Of a stretch of 64,000 bases of DNA, positions 61,181 through 64,000 are shown piece by piece. Both the position numbers and the translations under genes were made by a program. The notes under the pieces were generated by a model. That model did not search any database. It saw only the letters and a list, made by a program, of their open reading frames with translations, and was not told the origin of the DNA. The first letter of the stretch is position 1. The number at the start of each line of letters is the position of its first letter. The stretch comes from Bacillus sp. P14.5 (GTDB taxonomy: Bacteria > Bacillota > Bacilli > Bacillales > Bacillaceae_B), in NCBI RefSeq assembly GCF_003316765.1, contig NZ_NIJF01000095.1, positions 1 through 64,000 of the forward strand, read 5' to 3'.

Positions 61181-63597
61181 ATGAAGATTGCAAGTGTAAT
61201 TGTCGATGTTCCCACTATGCAGACGGACAGGGTGTTTGACTATTCAATCCCTGCAATTTGGCAGGGGAAGATCTTTCCTGGAATGAGGGTCATTGTTCCA
61301 TTCGGTCCACGAAAAATTCAAGGTTTTGTGACTGGTCTTAAAGATAAATCAAGTGCTGCCAAGCTCAAGGATCTCGTTCAGCCAATGGATCTTACTCCTG
61401 TCCTGAATGAAGATCTGCTGAATGTGGCCGACTGGCTGACAAGGCAGACGCTTTGCTTTAAAATATCAGCCCTTCAAGTTATGCTGCCAGCTGCCATGAA
61501 AGCAAAATATGAGAAGAAGATTCTGGTGAATCCGGATAAAAGAGACCTTTTGTCCCCAGAAGCCGCTGAGCTTTTCTACAATAACGATGAAGTACCATGG
61601 AAATACGCAGAAGAGGCAGGGATCCTTCCCTTGCTGCAAAAAGAAATCAAAACTGGAAGTCTTGATGTGTTTTACAGTGTGAAATCAAAAGGCAAGAAGA
61701 AAACGGTCCAGATGGTTTCCCCAGCATTGCCAAAAGAAAAATGATGGATGAAATCGAAGCGCTTCCCTCCAATGCTGAAAAACAAAAAGCTGTACTGAAA
61801 CACGTTCTCTCAGCCGAAAGCAATGAAGGAGTACCGGCAAAAGAGGCTGCAGATGCTGCAGGAGCTTCCTCCGCAACTGTAAAAGCTCTTGTGGATAAAG
61901 GACTGTTGATCAAGAAGCATCGGGAAGTGTACCGTAATCCTTTCGCCCACAAGATTTTCAAAAAAACCAGCCCTCTGCCCCTTACCGAGCAGCAGGAAAA
62001 GGCGATAACCCCCATTCTCCATGCGGTAGAACATGACCAGCATGAAACCTTTCTATTATACGGTGTGACAGGAAGCGGGAAAACGGAAGTCTATCTCCAG
62101 TCGATCCAGGAAGTTTATGAAAAAGGAAAAGAAGCAATCGTACTCGTCCCTGAAATTTCTCTGACACCGCAAATGGTGGATCGTTTTAAAGGAAGGTTCG
62201 GCAATGATGTCGCAGTTTTGCACAGCGGATTATCCATTGGCGAGAAGTATGACGAATGGAGAAAGATCCAGAGGAAAGAAGTGAAGGTGGTCGTAGGGGC
62301 ACGATCAGCTGTTTTCGCACCATTTGAAAACCTTGGCATCATCATTATTGATGAAGAGCATGAAACCAGCTACAAGCAGGAGGAAAATCCCAGGTACCAT
62401 GCCCGTGATGTAGCCATCTACAGAGCCGGGCAGTACAGCTGTCCTGTCATCCTTGGCAGTGCGACCCCTGCCTTGGAGACATTTGCTCGTGCCCAAAAAG
62501 GGGTTTACAAGCTGCTGACTCTCTCCAAGCGGATGAATGCCGGTGAACTCCCTTCCGTGTCAATCGTTGACATGAGGGAAGAATTAAGGGGAGGAAACCG
62601 TTCGATGTTTTCAGAGGAGCTCTTTGAGAAGCTTCAGGACAGGCTGCAAAAAGGCGAGCAGACGGTGCTTTTCCTTAATAAGCGCGGCCATTCGTCCTTT
62701 ATCATGTGCAGGGATTGCGGATATGTTACCCAGTGTCCCCAGTGTGATATCTCTTTGACATACCATAGGTTCTCAGACAGTATGAAATGCCACTACTGCG
62801 GTTACGAAACAGGAGTACCGCAAACATGCCCGGAGTGTGAAAGTGAACATATACGCTACTTTGGAACGGGAACCCAGAAGGTTGAAGAGGAGTTGGCCAA
62901 GCTTCTTCCTGAAGCTCGGGTCATCCGGATGGACGTGGATACGACGAGCAGAAAGGGATCCCACGAACGGCTTCTGGAAAGCTTCGGTGAAGGACATGCG
63001 GATATTCTCTTAGGCACCCAGATGATTGCCAAGGGGCTGGATTTTCCGAATATTACTCTTGTCGGGGTCTTGACTGCCGACACGATGCTCCACCTTCCAG
63101 ATTTCCGTTCTGCGGAAAAGACCTTTCAGCTGCTGACTCAGGTAAGCGGAAGAGCAGGCAGGCATAAGCTTCCGGGTGAAGTGGTGATCCAAACCTACAC
63201 TCCTGAGCATTACAGCATCGAACTGGCCGGCACGCATGATTATGATTCATTTTATCAAAAGGAAATGATGATGAGGAAAATGGGAAGCTATCCTCCTTTT
63301 TATTATTTATCCTTGATCACCATCAGTCACGAGGATCTGCTGAAGGTGGTAGCCGCTGCTGAAAAGGTGACGAAGTTCCTGCAGTCCAAATTGTCTCCCC
63401 AGTCAATCGTACTGGGTCCTGCGGCTTCCCCGATACCGAGGATCAACAATAGATATAGATATCAATGTTTGATAAAATACAAGCGGGAGCCGGAACTGCC
63501 TTCCATATTAAAGACGATACTCGAACATTCACAACAACAAAAGGCATCAGAAGGGTTAACAATTTCAATAGATGTCAATCCTTATATGATGATGTAA
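61181..63597 (+). CDS. priA: Primosomal protein N', replication restart helicase, one apparent frameshift
   Basis: PriA reloads the replisome at stalled forks. From ATG 61181 (MKIASVIVDVPTMQTDRVFDYSIP) the N-terminal DNA-binding part runs to SPALPKEK and stops, because one A is missing from the A5 run at 61737–61741. With it restored the frame continues KEKMMDEIEALPSNAEKQ and gives 805 residues, the B. subtilis length. The helicase core has the Walker A loop GVTGSGKTEVY (~295), the DEEH box in IIIDEEHETSY, the zinc-binding cysteines CRDCGYVTQCPQCD and CHYCGYETGVPQTCPECE, and the VSGRAGR motif. As deposited it would be read as two overlapping genes. def follows after 17 bases. Confidence 0.95.
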
Positions 63598-63614
63598 GAA
63601 AGAGGGATTATTCT

Positions 63615-64000
63615 TTGGCTATACTACCGATTGTCACCTATCCCAATGAGGTATTGGAGATAGAGTGCAGAAAAGTGACGGTTTTTGATAAAAAATTTAG
63701 AAAGTTTCTGGATGATATGTATGAAACAATGATTGCCGCTGATGGTGTGGGACTAGCTGCGCCGCAGGTAGGAAAAGATATTTCCGCTGCCATTGTTGAT
63801 ATCGGTGATGAAACAGGAACAATAGAATTAATCAATCCAGAAGTTTTAGAGGTTAAAGGAGAACAAAATGATCTTGAAGGGTGTCTCTCCTTCCCAGGTC
63901 TATATGGCGAAGTGTCAAGGCCTGACTATGTCAAGGTGGCATTTCAAGACCGAAAAGGCCGAAATCTCGTAGTAGAAGCAGAAGAGTTTCTGGCTAGAGC
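63615..64000 (+). CDS. def: Peptide deformylase, 5' part (cut by window end)
   Basis: Def removes the formyl group from the N-terminal methionine of new proteins. The frame starts at TTG 63615 (MAILPIVTYPNEVLEIECRKVTVFDKKFRKFLDDMYETM) behind AGAGGGA. Motif 1, GVGLAAPQVG, and motif 2, EGCLSFPG with the metal-binding Cys, are present. The HExxH motif lies beyond the window. The frame is open to base 64000 (128 codons). priA-def-fmt is the expected order. Confidence 0.94.
   Translation, partial: MAILPIVTYPNEVLEIECRKVTVFDKKFRKFLDDMYETMIAADGVGLAAPQVGKDISAAIVDIGDETGTIELINPEVLEVKGEQNDLEGCLSFPGLYGEVSRPDYVKVAFQDRKGRNLVVEAEEFLAR

Overview
The window is a piece of the chromosome of an endospore-forming Bacillaceae bacterium. 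It follows the Bacillus subtilis gene order around ylbQ–bshC–mraZ–ftsZ–spoIIG–ileS–pyr–gmk–priA, and it carries spoVD, spoVE, spoIIGA, sigE and sigG. The genus cannot be fixed from the sequence alone. The dispersed repeats and the missing or moved genes show that it is not B. subtilis itself.

Layout. 1–5.1 kb: an acyl-CoA carboxylase carboxyltransferase, panE (pantothenate/CoA), a DUF3397 membrane protein and bshC (bacillithiol). 5.7–24.3 kb: the division and cell wall cluster mraZ-rsmH-ftsL-pbpB, spoVD, murE, a MurF-like fragment, mraY, murD, spoVE, divIB, ylxW, ylxX, sbp, ftsA, ftsZ. murG and murB, expected after spoVE, are not there; a terminator and a small repeat element fill the gap. 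25–28 kb: spoIIGA-sigE and sigG, early mother-cell and late forespore sigma control. 28.2–32.6 kb: ylmC-ylmD-ylmE-sepF-ylmG-ylmH-divIVA. 32.6–35.8 kb: ileS under an isoleucine T-box. 36–37.7 kb: repeats and one small unknown gene. 37.7–39.1 kb: lspA, rluD. 39.1–51.2 kb: the complete pyrimidine operon pyrR-pyrP-pyrB-pyrC-carA-carB-pyrK-pyrD-pyrF-pyrE with three PyrR attenuators. 51.8–53.5 kb: rqcH on the minus strand, the only confident minus-strand gene. 54.3–64 kb: a Ca2+ P-type ATPase, yloC, remA, gmk, rpoZ, coaBC, priA and the start of def.

How the genes work together. The mur, mraY, pbp and spoV genes make and cross-link lipid II for division and for spore cortex. FtsL, DivIB, FtsA, FtsZ, SepF and DivIVA build and place the divisome. 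SpoIIGA activates pro-SigmaE, whose regulon probably includes spoVD through the promoter seen upstream of it. The pyr genes make UMP from bicarbonate, glutamine and aspartate, and PyrR shuts them off when UMP is high.

Main oddities. Six otherwise full-length genes (bshC, murE, murD, ileS, coaBC, priA) carry nine one-base losses, every one in an A or T run (one an A/G tract). Restoring each base gives proteins within a few residues of the family length. Five of the six are normally essential, so base-calling errors are much likelier than real mutations. Several families of short dispersed repeats fill nearly all the intergenic gaps, including one element nested in another. A stand-alone MurF N-terminal-domain protein sits exactly where full murF lies in many bacteria. 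I found no phage, CRISPR array, defence island or clearly new multi-gene system.
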